The notes beneath the pieces are model-generated. The model worked only from the letters and a program-made list of their open reading frames with translations, ran no database searches and was not told the DNA's origin. Positions 36,977-50,317 of a DNA stretch of 64,000 nucleotides are shown one piece after another. Both the position numbers and the translations under genes were made by a program. Numbering within the stretch: the first letter of the stretch is position 1; each line of letters opens with the position of its first letter. This DNA is from Capitella teleta (taxonomy: Eukaryota > Annelida > Polychaeta > Capitellidae): positions 176,401 through 240,400 of the forward strand of contig KB310318.1 of the NCBI GenBank assembly GCA_000328365.1, in the 5' to 3' direction.

Positions 36977-38397
36977 GCGATAAGCGATAAGCAGAATAAA
37001 AATGTAATTAAATTCTCGACTGGAAGCCTACTCAATTAATTGTTTTTAAATACTATAAAATTTTACCAAATCCACGCGTAGAAAATTACAAATTATATTG
37101 AGTGAATTTCAAGGTTTATTTAAATGCCCTATTTATAGAAGAAAATAAAAATTAAATGAAGCAAAACACGAATGTCTAACAACAACGTAAACAAAACACT
37201 AAAAAATGAAAGGTATAAAAATATTTACTTGGCGAAGAACGATGTAAACGTATAAGTGCATTGCGGAGGGCCACCCTGGGTTTTAATGTAAATATAATGA
37301 CACACTTCTACTCAAAGAGCAACGATAATAACATTAGTGTAGGTTTTAACTTCATCGTACTTTGTAAACAAATAATATTAAATAAAGCTTACAAAATGCA
37401 CTAGATGGTGAACTTAATGTATTTTCAGTTTATAGGAATATTATCTCTTCGTGTGATCAACGAGGGGTAATGACATAATTGAAGACACGAGACATAGAAA
37501 CATCCATTAAATTAAATTATTCACGATCTCTCGGAAGAAACATTTTATGTCCAAAACCCGATTACACTTCACTGTTTCAATTTTGTGCTGTTGAATATTG
37601 CATTTAGATGCTATCAAAACATCGATTAAATTTCATTTTGAAAAACACATAAATTTTATATATTTTCCGCGAATAATGATATCGAATTACCCAACATTCC
37701 CATTTTTATAAAGTCATGACAAAAATAGAAATATACAGGGTTTGTTGCAATTTTTATGTGGTTAATGGCATGTAAATATTTTTATGTTTAGGCGAATAAC
37801 TCCACCAGTATGGAAATATAGCTATTTTCGTGTTTTAGTATCAAGTCACACTATTTAAAATTATAAAACCTATACGAAGTAAAAATATTTATAAATGTAA
37901 GTAAAATACATATAAAATTAGGAGAAAACCACAACTTGTTATTTCTGCCTCAGATCTCACAAAATAAAATAAAAACGATTCAGATAAAAACCCACGGAAG
38001 CCAATAAAAAAGCCAGCTATTTCGTCACGTGATTCCAATAATAAGCCTGACAGCTAAAAGAAATAAAAAAGACCGAGGTCTCCCGTCAGCCAATATCGAG
38101 GGCCGGGAGCTGCCATTTTTAATTAAAAGTCAATCACAGGCTGTTACAGGAAACGTCAAATAGGAATTATTAGACAGCCACTACTATGCACAGTGTGTCA
38201 CGGACACGAATCAAAGACGAGACAAGGCCCTGTCCGGTTCGTTCGTTGTGTGACGGGTCACGACAGTCAATATGCTGGTCCTCCGTTCGTGTCTGAATCG
38301 GCCGCAGCCTAATATTGGCTCTGGTGGCTAAGAAAGCATTTCTGGTTGCGTGGCAATTTTTTCTTGGAATTATAGGACAATTATTTATCAGGGATTA

Positions 38398-38579
<182 letters not shown>

Positions 38580-38919
38580 GTATCCATTATTGTGAATTTA
38601 TTTATTTATCTCATAATTATTTCATCTTGTGTTAGATGTGATATTAGCGACTCAAACTCTAGAAGTGCATCGTATTTATTTAATTTTATAACCATACTGT
38701 GTCAAAATGCTTTAAATTTAAACGCAGAGCAGATATTTTTTTAATATGAATAAATCTTTCAACAAATCGCTCTGCACGATAGCATACGCTATTTCAACAC
38801 TCAAGCAATATTTTTTCCATTAATTTTTCTTTTCTTTTTAACGAAATATCAAGAAGCACACGCGGCAAAGCATCAAAAAAGGAAATTCAATAGATTCACT
38901 TTCACCCGTCACTCAGGAT

Positions 38920-38932
38920 AGTTCAAAGGTCA
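38920..38932 (+). promoter_or_regulatory. DR1 nuclear-receptor site
   Basis: AGTTCAAAGGTCA, identical to the site at 11760-11772. An X-box-like site follows 15 bases later (38948-38961). Confidence 0.5.
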
Positions 38933-39381
38933 GGCGCAACTCCCAGTGTCACCATGACAACGCCTGTCAACGAAAGTTCCCCTGCTTACAATGCACCCTC
39001 AGCATTTCGATTTAAAAAGCTATTTTCAATGCAGCAGCCTCGTCAGAAAGTCAGACAGCGAATGGAGGAATAGGGGTGAGGGGGGTGTGCTCCTTCAACA
39101 AAGCCACCCCCTCTCTGCTGCTCGCGCGTGCAGTTTAACTATTTTTCTACATTTTCAATTTATTTTTTACTGATTTTATTTTTCCTCCCCTCAAAACCTG
39201 GCGCATGCCTGTCCCAGCTAAATTTAATTAAACAAAAATATACTAAGGATGCAAACATAATATCGTTTTATACGCATTAAAATCATGCGCAGGGATTAAA
39301 TATGAGTATAATTATACAGGTATAACATGTCATTGGAATTACTGACTTTCGAACAAAAACAAAAAACCAAAAAACGATAAG

Positions 39382-39422
<41 letters not shown>

Positions 39423-40779
39423 GCAAAGGGGATATTTTCATCTATTCAAAACCATTTCAACCCCCGAGGGAAGTAAGAAACCTGTGGTTTAACTTCTTAC
39501 AAACCCGTTTTCTAAAAGACGGGAAACGATTTATCATTTTGATGAAATCGGCCGAACCGACAGCAAACGAAATTAACTTCTGTGGGCTGATGAGTTACAT
39601 AACACAGAGTTGATACGTCTCCAAAAGAAACTTCTAGAAAGCAAAACAAAAATAAGTTTATAAGTGTTTCCAGGGTTAATTTCGGAAACCACAGTCGAAG
39701 ACTCATTAATCACGAATTTTCACAATTCTGACACGCGCACCTTTTAATTTTGCTTTCGTGTTTATAAATCAAATTAATTTCTACCTTTTATTTCTTTGAA
39801 ACGTGTATTTAGCAATATTCTGTCGTCACTCAAATCTTAACCTGTTTTATAAATACGATGCAACATTTTTCTTTCGTATTGAGGTATTTATAATATACAG
39901 ACCTCAAGTAGCATACTATCAAATGCGCTTGCTATGCAAGTGAGGGTAATATTTTGTGGAAATATCGCTGAGCGGGTTGCGTGCATAAGTCGCGTGTATC
40001 CAGATCATACGCATGTACAGGGAACCCCTCTGAGGGGAGTGAGAATGGGCTAGGGGGTAGAGGGGAAAAAGTTAAGCGATATAATCAACCGAGAGATGCA
40101 TCCACGACTGTTGTGCTATTTTCAAGAAGCTCAAGGGAATTACAACTGAAGCGTGCGTCAGATCGTTTATTTGTTTTGATAATTCTGCATTTCTGCTCAA
40201 GTGTCGATTGAGCATTTACAGAGAGCGGAGATCGATTGAAATTTGAGAAATGTAACTCAAACCCTAACGAAATTTCCACTTGTAAACAAAGTTTGACTCT
40301 GGAATGTTTCAGAGAAATCATCAAGACGTCTGATCATGGGATTATTTTATTTATTTAAAATTAATGAAAATCATATGATTGTTGAGTTTCAATTGGGTTT
40401 TTATTTTATTTTTATTTAATGGGTGTTTAATGGGCTTTAAATTAATTTGTTTTGACTGCGTTTATCACGGGACAGAAATGAAACCATCAGCTAATACAGC
40501 TATATCAAAACACAAAATTAAATTAAATATTTTTAAGAAAGAATTAGTAATTTAATTCCACTAAAAGAAAAAAATACAGTGTACAGTGTACGAAGAAGAA
40601 AAAGAGAGAAAAAAAAAAAATCATAAAAAAACAAGCAATGATTTTTTCTCTCACAATAATAAACAAAATTTCACCACTCACCTCAAAATCACCAATTCCA
40701 CACATTCCAATTAAAGAAAATTAAAAACAAATTCCTCGCTTGAAAAAAATCCTTTTTCACAAATGCTTTGGCATATTTA

Positions 40780-41019
40780 TTTCTTGTCCAATAAATCGCA
40801 ACAGTCAAAGCGCTCACTATGCGGCTGTGATGAGTTATGGCATTATTCACCTAATAATTTTTTCCCATCCGACCTTGACAGAACTCGTCGCTGCCCTGGT
40901 GCGAAGGAAGCGACGCCATTTTGTTTCTGGCAGACAGAAGAATCAAAGGAGCGGCGTTCGTCCGATTTCTGATCCGCTACGAGTCACAAATCCACCGATT
41001 GAACTTCCACGATTATAAA
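40780..41019 (+). ncRNA. Candidate first exon/promoter of the mir-993 primary transcript
   Basis: A CpG-richer block in AT-rich surroundings. It has a CCAAT box at 40788-40792, a YY1-like GCCATTTTG near 40915-40924 and a plus-strand donor AAA|GTAAGT (exon end 41019). An excellent acceptor, T-rich then CCAG, ends at 42153, only 22 bases before the microRNA stem. This gives a plausible 1134-base intron and a second exon carrying the hairpin. A 92-codon open frame crosses the block but resembles nothing I know. The link to the microRNA is inferred from strand, order and spacing. Confidence 0.3.
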
Positions 41020-42175
41020 GTAAGTCCCTTTTCACGTCCTGCGCTGACTCAAAATAAGCAAGAGTGAGTTTAAATTCTAATTTTTCGTTTCATTCATTCG
41101 GTCTGAAGCTTTCGGACCTAAACGCGCCATTTTGAAAACATGGTTAAGCGAGGTATGGTCGGGTAAATGGGAGTAAATCACCCGATTAAAAGGAGCTTCC
41201 AACGAAAAGTAATCGAAATAGAGCCCCGGGTCAATTTGAGACTACAATAGTAATGGTTTTATTACTCTTCTCTCTTCGTGCGTCTCTCCAACTCTCGCTT
41301 CCCTCCAGGTTTTAGACCTCTCGTTCAATATAAAATATTCTGCTTTTGTCAGAATTGATGATAATTTTATGCAATATTAGATTATTGGATGAATTGTTGA
41401 ATAATATTTATAGTATTATGTAATTTTATTATGTGAAGCCCCAAGCAGAAGTGATTAATAAATTTTGATCATTCCAATTCGACCTGAAAACATAAAATAT
41501 CAAAAATTTTGAGAAATATCCATCAAACAATTATATTTTGCATTTTGTAATATTAATTAATTAATAAACGACGTTAAGATTCCTTAACAGAATACTTTTC
41601 TATGCATATATTGTATCTAAATACCGCTGAGGATGGCTTTTCCCCAATATATTTTGCTATATATACATATTTTTTTATTTTTTTTTATCATTTTCATTTG
41701 CAATTTAAATTTGAATAAATGTCAATGTAGGCAAATACAGCATATTCAAACAACACGGAGTCCTTTGGCACGCATCTTTGATCGAACCAATAATCGCCTT
41801 CGTCGCCCTATTACAGTTGTGTTGTAACAATTTTCGTTACGTGAAATTAACATGGCTTTCTATTCGTTTCATGTGATTATCAACAACTTTTTTATGACCA
41901 TGTCGTAAAACAAATTCCCCCATTCACTGCTTCAGGTCACCGGCTATTCAAAAACATTACAGGGGTGCCATAAAACCATAAAAAATAGCCTCGCCTTTGA
42001 CAGTAACGGCTAAACAACACACCCTCGATTGTGGCTCATAATATTAATAATACCTCACACCCCCATCGCAATACCGACACCAACATTGACCTCGTTGATA
42101 ATTGTTATCATTTATTATAATATCTATGTCATGTATTGTTTATATTTTTCCAGATTCCTCATCGATGTTCCCGTT

Positions 42176-42263
42176 CACATTCCGCATGTACCCTGTAGAC
42201 CCGGGTTTATGTGTTCATGTTTAACTTACAGAAGCTCTGTTCTACAGGTATATTTTGAATGTG
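42176..42263 (+). ncRNA. mir-993: microRNA hairpin of the mir-10 superfamily, best match mir-993
   Basis: The 5' arm starts at 42189 with TACCCTGTAGACCCGGGTTT, which has the mir-10-type seed ACCCTGT. The 3' arm starts at 42231 with GAAGCTCTGTTCTACAGGTA. From memory, insect mir-993 reads TACCCTGTAGTTCCGGG on 5p and GAAGCTCGTCTCTACAGGTA on 3p, so both arms match mir-993 better than mir-10 or mir-100. The stem pairs well: CCTGTAGA with TCTACAGG, GGGTTT with GAAGCTC through wobbles, and ATG with its complement near the loop. The base is extended by a perfect CACATTC (42176-42182) against GAATGTG (42257-42263). The apical loop is about 15-20 bases. mir-10-family genes sit in Hox clusters and repress Hox-related targets. 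Here the hairpin is read opposite to Hox2 and Hox3, with mir-993 expected between Hox3 and Hox4. Confidence 0.88.
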
Positions 42264-43130
42264 CTAACACCTAATCCGTTGCTTAGGAACTATGGATACC
42301 ATGGCGAAAGGAACAACTGGCGTTCTGCATTGTAAGTGTAATTGCGAGAAATTGTAGTTCAGGTGCCATTGACTCATTGCAACTGACCGACTGATCAACT
42401 AACAGACTTGCTGTTTAGCTCAAAGGTGACTGACTGACTGGTGTGACTGATGCAATATACCTGCAAAAACAGGATAAATGTACTTGTATATTAGTTGAGG
42501 GTACCTGTAAAGTGTATAACATAGCTGATCCCTCATGCATATCATTCAGCCGTGAGAACTGACAATCTATTTATGGGAACATTCCGCTATGTCATGCATG
42601 AAAAAACAAGGTCATCTCACTAAAAGCTGTTTGTATTATTTACATAGCCTGCATATGCCCCAGTATCGATCGTTACTTCCAATCAATACATACGGGCAAC
42701 TTGTGTGCATTCTCTTTGTAAGATGCATGAACATCATTTTTAAAGCCTCCGATGAATCGGTTATTTCAAGAATGTATCAGTTGCATCTTCAGTTATATCA
42801 TATGACACCACCGTTGCATTGAATTCCATTATTTACAATGCGGAAAACAGATTTATAACTGGGGGTGCCTTAAACTGTATTGACACAGTGACGACATTGC
42901 ATATAATGACAAGCAATAGGGCAAAAGGCTTGATGTGCAGCTTGACAGGAGAGCTCTCTTTAATGGGTAAAACCCCCTCGGGGGTCAGCCTCTTTCCCTG
43001 CTAGCCCTCATAAGCCCTTTATCAGATTGCGTCTCAGCCCTCTTGTCAAGCGCCCTGACATCCTGTGTGTGTTTGACTGTAATGGATCCTGCGACCACGT
43101 GATGTAAACATTGCGAGTGCACGTGGCGTT

Positions 43131-43144
43131 GTTTCCATGGTTAC
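43131..43144. promoter_or_regulatory. RFX X-box palindrome
   Basis: GTTTCCATGGTTAC, the CCATGG-centred form of the X-box. Confidence 0.5.
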
Positions 43145-44679
43145 GTGAAGTGTGTCATTATGATCATCGTGTTTCCACTTTTCATATTCGGTGCATTTTT
43201 TATTTGCAATAAATTTGATTATTGATTGATCGTTTGGTTGGGATTTATTCTTTCTTTGAAAACTCCATTATTTTTATTAGAAACAAAACGGCGTAATGAT
43301 GTGTTTATTATCTATAGACTGCTTGTGATGTTCTTATTACATGCGATACAGTCTGAGATTGTAGATGCTCAAACATTCGCATGTAAAAATGTTTTGAGTT
43401 AATATCATCTATGAGCATATCTACAAGTATGTGTCAGTGTAGGAACAAATTGCAGCAATTGCTTGAACTACACAGATATAAATGACAAATCCAATTGTCA
43501 GAGTGTGGCTCATACATAGCATTACATGTATTCATACTGTATCCAACGTTTGATTGGCCAACATGGTCACACGATCATATTCCTATTTCGGAATGTTCAT
43601 TGCATGCACATCTGTTTGCAGTTTTAATGTAAGTCATTGAGATAATGGTCCATAGGAAAGCACGAGGAAGACACTCACTCTGGAAAATTGTTTTACGATG
43701 GCATGTTTTGTTGGAATGGTAAAATCGGGATGTCATGTGCCCCAACATGCCACATGCAATACTTATCCTGCACAGGACTTGCATTAGAGTCATCGAACAT
43801 TGACCAGACCTGCATCCCGCCTAGCGCATGACGCCCCATTCCAATGCAAATGTTTGTGCCAATGCTGTCAAGTTAAAGGGGGATGGCTTTTATCTTTGCT
43901 CATAATGCAAACTCGGCTCTTTCCAATTTCTTGATGTTTTATGCATTAGATGTAGTAGACTGATCAGGAAATGCGGAAAGGTTCAATATGCATAGGTCAT
44001 TATTGATATCACAGAGGGGCTAATCCCTATAGATTGCAGTATCTACAACGCATATCTATAGCTAGTGGCACTCACAACACAGAAAAGTTGTGGCGTTGAA
44101 AGCTTTCTATTCTTGTGTTGTCAGCCCACAGGGACTGGCTTTCACAACACCGGTGTGGTTTTAGCCCCCACAAAGGAAATAGCACTTATCCGAGTCGGAT
44201 CCCACATTCAGATCAACCCTATCTGGAGTTTTCCCCTTGACTGGCTAGCTTAAGCCGGGCTGTACGTCTCCCCAAGGGTCAGGGGAATCTCGGCTACACC
44301 CTCTTTCTTTCCCCTCCTCTTTCCCCAAGGGAGAAACATTGGAAGTGTCTGGAACGGACCCCAAACGGGATTGACAACCGAGTAATATCTTCCACTCCAA
44401 TTTTCCATGCCCTCAATGCTGTTTGGCCCCTTGCTCCTTCGGTGTGTATGAATCATGCCCTTTTCTGATCGACATGCCTATTATTGGAAATTCCCATTAA
44501 GATGTTTGCCTTCCCAGCAATCTGTGCCTGACGTGCATAACTAGTGTCGGTCAGTCACTTCTCTGATGGACTTAATATGCTTTGCCAGTTCCCACAACGT
44601 GCATCCGTAGCGAGAAAAATAACACATTGCGACCGTTGCGTCTGTCAGATTGCATGCCATTTTCAAATCTCACTCTTTT

Positions 44680-44693
44680 GTTGCTATAGCAAC
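44680..44693. promoter_or_regulatory. RFX X-box palindrome
   Basis: GTTGCTATAGCAAC is a perfect 14-bp palindrome. Confidence 0.55.
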
Positions 44694-47600
44694 ACGCTAA
44701 AAAACCTTCTATGTCATCATGTCATTGTAAGAAACGTCAGAACCTTGTCAGCATTTTTTCTCGCTACCTTTTTTTCCACCTCCTCTTCTGAGAGGGTAAT
44801 AACGGTCATCTCCCTACGCTTTCTTTTACTCTTTCATCGCTGTGACTTGTCACCACACAGTGCTACGCCAGGGTGCTTAAATTTACCCCCCTTGAAGGCA
44901 GATTAGGTCTCAAATTTCAGCGTGTGTGCCTTCTCTCTGTCATTAGCTCTCGCGGTGTGCCTTTTTCTCTGAGTGGAGATTGAACTTATCCATGCACGTG
45001 TCTCAAATCCATTCTCATTAGCTTCTCCAAGTGTTGTGTGGACATTTGTATACATAATTTATGCCCAAGTCGTCAGATAAGATAGCAAAAGCTTTCAGAC
45101 GTAACAAAATTGTGAATCTTTAAATTCTGCTTCCGTACAACAGAAGCAAAAAAAAGCTAACCAATAACGACACAGCACACCAACGCCCTTGCTCGAAGCA
45201 ATTTTCCGCGAGGCATGCATGCTAGGATGAACAGTGTTATAAGAAAGTAAGGAAGGGAATTTCATTTTGGCTGCCACGTACAAATCAAATCACCGGTTTT
45301 AATAAAGACAGATTGAACGCAAAGCCCCCTCTTTAATGCACTTTGAAGTTCATTATAAAAGATTATGTTGCTCTTGTTTTCTGCGGATTTTATCCCGAAG
45401 GGAAGTCCTGCACTATGGATTAATTCTATTGATTATGAGATCCCCCCCCCCCCACCCCCTCTCCCCGCTCTTCCTTCTCTCAATTCGAGATACCCGCCCC
45501 TTGGGACATCTCGCATCCGGCTGCGCAGATGTTGAGTGGCGCCGCCAAGGGGGCAAACGCAGAAGCTCATATTTGGAACTGTAATCGCTTTAAACGAAGT
45601 GTCCATACTGGGAACAACATTGATGTACAATGCGTCTGTTCAATGGACAGTATACACTACATTTCCAATTGCAAATTGCACACTGGATAAAAAGGAGTAG
45701 AATATACGACTCGGTCATATAACTATCATTGATTCAGCACATCATCCATAGAATTACTAGGTTGTTAAACTAATCGTCCGAGCATTATGCGTTTCACTCC
45801 CGCATGGACACGTAGAGTACGATACGGTTTACACGTATGGAGTATTCGCTGGCACAAAGCAATTCGGGTGATTATGCAAATCAAGCAACTTTTATGTCCA
45901 CTGCTTCGTGTAGACTGGGCAGATATCTATGCCATGTCTTCCATTGGATGGATACTTTGCCATTATCTTCATCCAGTCAGTACTTCAAACAGTCCCATTT
46001 AATTTCCATAACTGCTGTTGATAAGCAGATATGAATAGTTATTAAATTTCACAACGCATAAAGATCTAATTATAGCCTACATTATGGGAGTATTCACCTA
46101 CAGGAGGCTACAAGTTTTGTCTCAAGTTCTAAGCATGCGCATCACAGCACAGAAAAAAAAATACTTTCATCTCTATCTGACACGTGGATATTACCCCTCG
46201 TCACTCTTCGAGGGATTCGCTTAAACGAGAGAAAAAATTATCAAAACTATGAACTGTATCACGTGTGTTGCCTCTGTCTCTCTCTCCGTTTCCGTTCCTA
46301 ACCTTGTCCAAGTACCAGTTTACCAGACAACATAATCTACTCCATTTTCTGCTTCAGTTTTTCTCTCTGCTTCACATCTTCTCATTATTTTTCTTGCTTC
46401 CCTACAATGCAGTACATCAGCCTTTAACATTACTCCATCGTAGAGTTAATGTTCTTTATTTACGTATTTCCATCTTTATTATTTATGCCTACTCGTGAAC
46501 CTCCTTCCCACGGCATCTTCCACCCCAACCCAACTCCTGATTAAACAGCTCATCTTCTTTTTTCCCTTGATATTTCTATCGTCATCCGCGTCGTCGTTCC
46601 CTCTCCCTCCCCCCTCGTGCACCTCTCCCGTTCATGTCTAAACAGCTCAATTTTCAATCAACCAGGGCATGCCGAGTGGGAGAGGAGGTCAATTTACACG
46701 AGACGCAGGGTGAGTAGACAGCTGGCCACCGGACAGCCCTGTGGGTCAGTCTGCGCATGCGTGTCCATCTGGTCTTGGAGTAAGGGGAGGAGCAGCGAAG
46801 GAGTGGTCAGCCAGCATGGTCAGTTAGTTTTATGCTGGTCAAGATGCCGAAAAGGTCATTTTAACTGACCCGTGCAATGTAGCGAGGTCAAACAAAGATG
46901 AATGCCTGCCACACGCCACTGTCGACCTCGTTGTCTAATTCCTAACCTGTGTTATATCCGTTGCTATGGTAATGAAGTCACCATGGTGATGAAGGAATGT
47001 GGCGAATTTATTGACAGATAATCGATTAGCATTGTGCATTCATCGTCATGTCGTAGATTTCCATTCGTGTACTTCCACTACCAGAGGTTTCATATTAGTA
47101 TCTTATTTTCTTTAATTAAGCTCTCTGCATAGCACACAGACACGGTATAGAACATCACCCATGAGTGCATTCCTTGCGCAGTGTATGTATAAATTACGCT
47201 CTTTACAATGTAGCATACAGGCATGACTTCCAAAACACATGTTTTGTAAGAGAAAGCTCCGAAGTCCGATCGAGGAAATTGATGTACGATAACATATAAC
47301 ATTGTGCCATTTAACCACATACGCACACACACAGATATATCAAACACGTGAATTTTCACTTCTTGGATACAAACTTGAATGTATGTAATTGCATAGAAGT
47401 GGAGTTTAATAACAGGGTTGGCCGTGGTCCGGGTGCCTAATGGGGTCATTTACCCGCTAATAGTTAAGGCAGAAGCTATTAGCGCCTTCATCTTTGATTC
47501 AATTATAGGCCGAAAGTCACTGCCTAATGGCGGGTTCAATGTCGTTAATCTCCGGCTATAAAAAAGAACGAGCTGTCAACGAAGAACCACGTGGTGGCTA

Positions 47601-48399
47601 AAACCATAATCAGTGAATTTTATTCTTTGTTGGAAGTTTGCCGGATTCAGAAGTTGTGTTGATTCCCAAGAGAGACGTCAGTGTTTGCTTGTACCGTGGA
47701 TTACTTACACATGAAGGAATATTTTGTGTTCTGTGGATTTGGGTATGTTATTCAAGTGTTACACAACTCTTGCGCGGGCTCTTACGCATGCGCACTCGTG
47801 CGACACCATTCACATGTATAGGGCGAGTTTAGTTATACCAATCGCATAAATTAGGTTAATTTGAGATATGCCATCATTATAGTGTTACCCTGCAATGTGA
47901 TCTCACCTTCCAGGTTCTGAATTGAGATATTCATTTATAATGGAGAGGGTCAAGCACTTTAAAGTACATTTATAATACGACGGACTTAAAACTCTCTTCA
48001 ACCCTATTTCGCTTTATTCTTGTTATGGAGAAGCTCCAAAGTGCAACAGTCCAGCAGCAGTGTTGGTTAAAGTGCACATGATGTACAAGCATCCGCTGTA
48101 CGTTTATTGTTATGTAACTTATGTTTACATAATTTAGCCTTATATTTGCACTACATTGTTCAATGTAGGTCACTCAAACCTTCACTTGAATCTTCATTAC
48201 GTTCATAGCAACAATTTATAATCATAATAAAAATAAAAATGTATTAAACAAGTCAATCACCCGGGAACGTTATAGCACCGATTTCGATTTTAATACAATT
48301 TTTAAGAATTGAAATTTGATGTAATTATAATAATTGTTTTTTATTTCAATCAATATCGTTATTTCTACCGAAATGTCATGACAGGGCACGAAGAAAGTC

Positions 48400-48414
48400 G
48401 TTGCTATGGTAACC
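48400..48414. promoter_or_regulatory. RFX X-box palindrome
   Basis: GTTGCTATGGTAACC is close to the textbook X-box. Confidence 0.55.
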
Positions 48415-48568
48415 GAGGGGTCTGAATTGAGGCTATTCAGAGCGTGTCACAGATGTGAAGTCATGTGAATGCATGCCAAATGACCTCAATTAGCATAATA
48501 AATGCGCATAAGAGATTAGCTCGTCCCATCAACGAAAATTGAACTTGATGATAGGTTTTAAGGGCTTG

Positions 48569-48641
48569 CCCGCATGTGCGGGTATACTAAGTCATACGAA
48601 TGCACCGAAAGTGCACCGAAAGTGCACCGAAAGTGCATTCG
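48569..48641. repeat. Two adjacent small hairpins, one enclosing an 11-bp tandem repeat
   Basis: CCCGCA-TG-TGCGGG (48569-48582) is a 6-bp stem. About 15 bases on, CGAATGCAC (48597-48605) and GTGCATTCG (48633-48641) form 9-bp arms around three direct copies of TGCACCGAAAG. The direct repeats are too short and too few for any array-type element. Confidence 0.8.
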
Positions 48642-50307
48642 TTGTAATTTGAATAAAATTAATTAAATTGTATTTGATCGGCACACGCAATTTTGCTCGC
48701 TCCACAATTCCATGGCTTCTCATATATAAGGATTCAAATATTTATTTAAGACCTAATCAAATTATTAAAAATATTTTCTTTATCGCTGTAAAGCCCGTAT
48801 GTTCGATTATAATTGTACGAGATTATTCCAATTTTTTTTCCCGTTTTTTTTTTTTTTTTTTTCGAATTTGTTTTCGTTTTATTTTTTTCGTTTTATTTAT
48901 TTTTTTTACGGAGTTAGTATTATTTTATTTGACGCAAAAAAAAAAAAATATATATCCAATTTTTAGGTTAATGGAAATTAACTTCATAAACAAATGCGTA
49001 ATCAATTCCAAGAATGATCAGCTATTCAGTTTTCAACATTTTTATTTATTTATTATAAATTACAACAAACATCACTTATAAACAAAACAAACATTGCATT
49101 CGTTAACATTGGATTTAATCCGGAAAAATAATAAAAACACAACGGTAGCAATATCAAATATATTATTACCATTTTAATCTACTAATACGATTATCTATAT
49201 ATCACGAAATAATCCTTTAAAAAGTGATCGGACAATATCTTAACAAAATAAATAAATTACCAAAATAAATAAAATAGCACTAAATTATAATATACAATTT
49301 TAATCATTCTACTATTTTTATGCACGTCTAAAATAAAGTTGTGTTAGAGCTTCAATATTTCGCCATAATTCTATTAATCAAAGGACGCATTTTAGCGAAC
49401 GTTTCCATTAGGAGATGCTACTGTTTGGCTTATTACTAGTTTTTTTCCCTTCTTTTCGAGGCCGGGCAGTGGCTGTCATTGATGATTGATCGCCAGTCAA
49501 ACCGACCGAGATCAATATTACCTCCGAAAATTAGGTTTCGTTGCCTCCTCCTCTTCTTCGGAGCTTCGCGGGGGTCGAATCCTAGAGCCTTGACCTGGGC
49601 CTCCCCGATTAATAATTTAATGTTTACATCGTTGACCTGGTAAACGAGCTGCATTATAAAATCTGCATTGCTGTATACTATACTATGTTGTAGTATTGGT
49701 ATAATAAGGTAGTGCGTCCGTGGTCTACATGCGTTAGGTATTTCCCAGCTCATCGTTTTATGTCACATTTCATATCGATAACGGGATAGACAATTTGAAT
49801 CCTTAAAATCAGCAATAAGAAACTCCGCGGAAGAGATATGCAATATTCTATCCCGCGTTCAATAATTCACTTATTCAATGAGCATTTGCCATGTTTTGAC
49901 GGTGAATTGAATTAAACCTTTTAGTTGATCATGTGATCTGTAAATAAACTTTCTTGACAGGGAATTTAGAATCATGATAAATTATATCCATGGACGATCA
50001 ACGAAATAATTCAATGTTTAAATATCGAAAATGTTTAAATATAATTTGCTTACATATAACTGAGTACTTTCTGATTACCTCAACGCGTTGATCTTCTGAC
50101 ATGTTTGTGATAATCAAAAATGATAAATGCAAAAATAACGCGATCTAGTGAGAGCGTCATGACATAACATGCAACGCGTAATTAACATTTCCAAACTTGC
50201 AACCAAGATAAAAATTCGTTGCTAAGTGCATTCCGATGATCCTCCAAACAGATGCTGTGAGAAATGCATTATCTCAACGATATCTGGTTACTAAGGGATA
50301 CAACGTT

Positions 50308-50317
50308 TGATTGACAG
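50308..50317 (+). promoter_or_regulatory. PREP/MEIS-PBX decamer
   Basis: An exact TGATTGACAG followed directly by TTGCCAGGG, which resembles half an X-box. Confidence 0.45.

Noticed and set aside
42176-42263. Minus-strand reading of the hairpin as the main microRNA
   Set aside because: The plus-strand arms match mir-993 5p and 3p clearly; the minus-strand arms match mir-10-type sequences much less well.
48601-48633. Direct repeats considered as a CRISPR-like array
   Set aside because: Units are 11 bp with no spacers, in a metazoan genome.
49570-49590. GGGGTCGAATCCTA, resembling a tRNA T-arm
   Set aside because: No matching acceptor stem, anticodon arm or A-box found around it.
49436-49753. 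105-codon minus-strand frame with a KKRRRQRN basic patch
   Set aside because: The basic patch resembles a nuclear signal, but there is no homeodomain, hexapeptide or splice structure; not enough for a gene call.
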